From: Acidobacteriota bacterium
GTDB taxonomy: Bacteria; Acidobacteriota; Thermoanaerobaculia; Multivoradales; JAHEKO01
Direction of reading: 5' to 3'
Assembly: GCA_029263375.1 (NCBI GenBank)
Contig: JAJCXP010000139.1
Location: 1 to 55,885 of the forward strand
DNA: 55,885 nt
Under the pieces are notes generated by a model. It ran no database searches, was not told the DNA's origin, and saw nothing but the letters and a program-made list of their open reading frames with translations. The position numbers and the translations under genes are program-made. Of this stretch, positions 55,571-55,885 are shown piece by piece. Position 1 is the first letter of the stretch. The number at the start of each line of letters is the position of its first letter.

Positions 55571-55885
55571 CCGACGCCGGATCCTGACGATCGCGGGCTC
55601 GGACTCGGGCGGTGGCGCGGGGATCCAAGCGGATCTCAAGACGTTCGCTGCCTACGGCGCGTACGGCATGAGCGTGGTCACCGCGGTCACGGCTCAGAAC
55701 ACGCTCGGCGTCAGTGCCATCCACGAGATCCCGCCGAGCGTGGTCGCCGCGCAGCTCGACGCGGTTCTGACCGACATCGGCGCGGACGCGGTCAAGATCG
55801 GCATGTTGGCGAACACCGAGGTCATCCGGACGGTCGCGAGGCGACTGGCTCGCGAGCCCGGGCTGCCGATCGTGCTCGATCCGGT
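55563..55885 (+). CDS. thiD: hydroxymethylpyrimidine/phosphomethylpyrimidine kinase, 5' part
   Basis: The first 107 codons of a ribokinase-fold kinase; the gene runs off the window. The N-terminal [19 protein letters not shown] is the ThiD signature, followed by [11 protein letters not shown] and VKIGMLAN. It phosphorylates HMP and HMP-P in thiamine synthesis. The ATG overlaps the Lgt-family stop by 8 bases. No other thiamine genes are in view. Confidence 0.93.
   Translation, partial: MSDRRRILTIAGSDSGGGAGIQADLKTFAAYGAYGMSVVTAVTAQNTLGVSAIHEIPPSVVAAQLDAVLTDIGADAVKIGMLANTEVIRTVARRLAREPGLPIVLDP

Overview
The window is a gene-dense stretch of a high-GC bacterial chromosome, with no insertion sequence, prophage, CRISPR array or integrase visible. 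The cell is diderm: it encodes BamA, Skp/OmpH, LpxD, FabZ, LpxA, a LolC/E-type permease with LolD, and an Lgt-family protein. High GC, PyrR beside pyrBC, a UVR-containing ClpC, a surE-pcm pair, a dockerin-bearing SGNH hydrolase and a secreted beta-lactamase-fold hydrolase together suggest Acidobacteriota (perhaps the Thermoanaerobaculia side). This is inference from content and style; no 16S or marker search was possible.

Layout. 1-192: tail of a receiver domain. 215-6030 (minus): secreted serine hydrolase and Smc. 6140-12077 (plus): a promoter, then pyrR-pyrB-pyrC-suhB in overlapping frames, then an M23 peptidase, a bactofilin-like protein and an SdpI-family membrane protein. 12079-17655: PilB/GspE ATPase, an EamA transporter, aroC, a secreted protein with its own promoter and terminator, and a thioesterase/glycosyltransferase pair. 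18412-22539: hisS-aspS-aroB, where aroB carries an in-frame stop. 22619-26963: HD-GYP sensor, roadblock protein, ftsY and an unknown protein. 27008-29880: ridA and hpt diverging from lolC/E-lolD. 29961-38741: clpC, then envelope genes bamA-skp-lpxD-fabZ-lpxA and a Gfo/Idh oxidoreductase. 38777-44524: nucleoside salvage and protein repair genes (mtnP, surE, pcm, apt, deoA), with a DedA protein, tRNA-Arg(CCU) and a TPR protein. 44527-46706 (minus): two secreted proteins. 46817-51944 (plus): cinA-thpR-plsY-gpsA-guaA. 51982-53884 (minus): nrnA-type phosphoesterase, methyltransferase and glutaredoxin-like protein. 53979-55885 (plus): DUF547 lipoprotein, Lgt-family protein, thiD (cut by the edge).

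Most genes are housekeeping and I did not find a defence island or a wholly new multigene system. The best unexpected signals concern expression. Three tandem 23-bp units upstream of plsY form a chain of eight-codon minicistrons, each stop overlapping the next start (GTGA). Eleven genes that head transcription units have a TANNNT hexamer 6-10 nt before the start codon and no clear Shine-Dalgarno sequence, which points to widespread leaderless or near-leaderless initiation. aroB is cut by a TAA just before its conserved DKK segment although the rest of the gene remains in frame. Further points are a GnnA-like oxidoreductase after lpxA, an Lgt-family protein lacking usual active-site motifs, and an isolated strongly signalled secreted protein.
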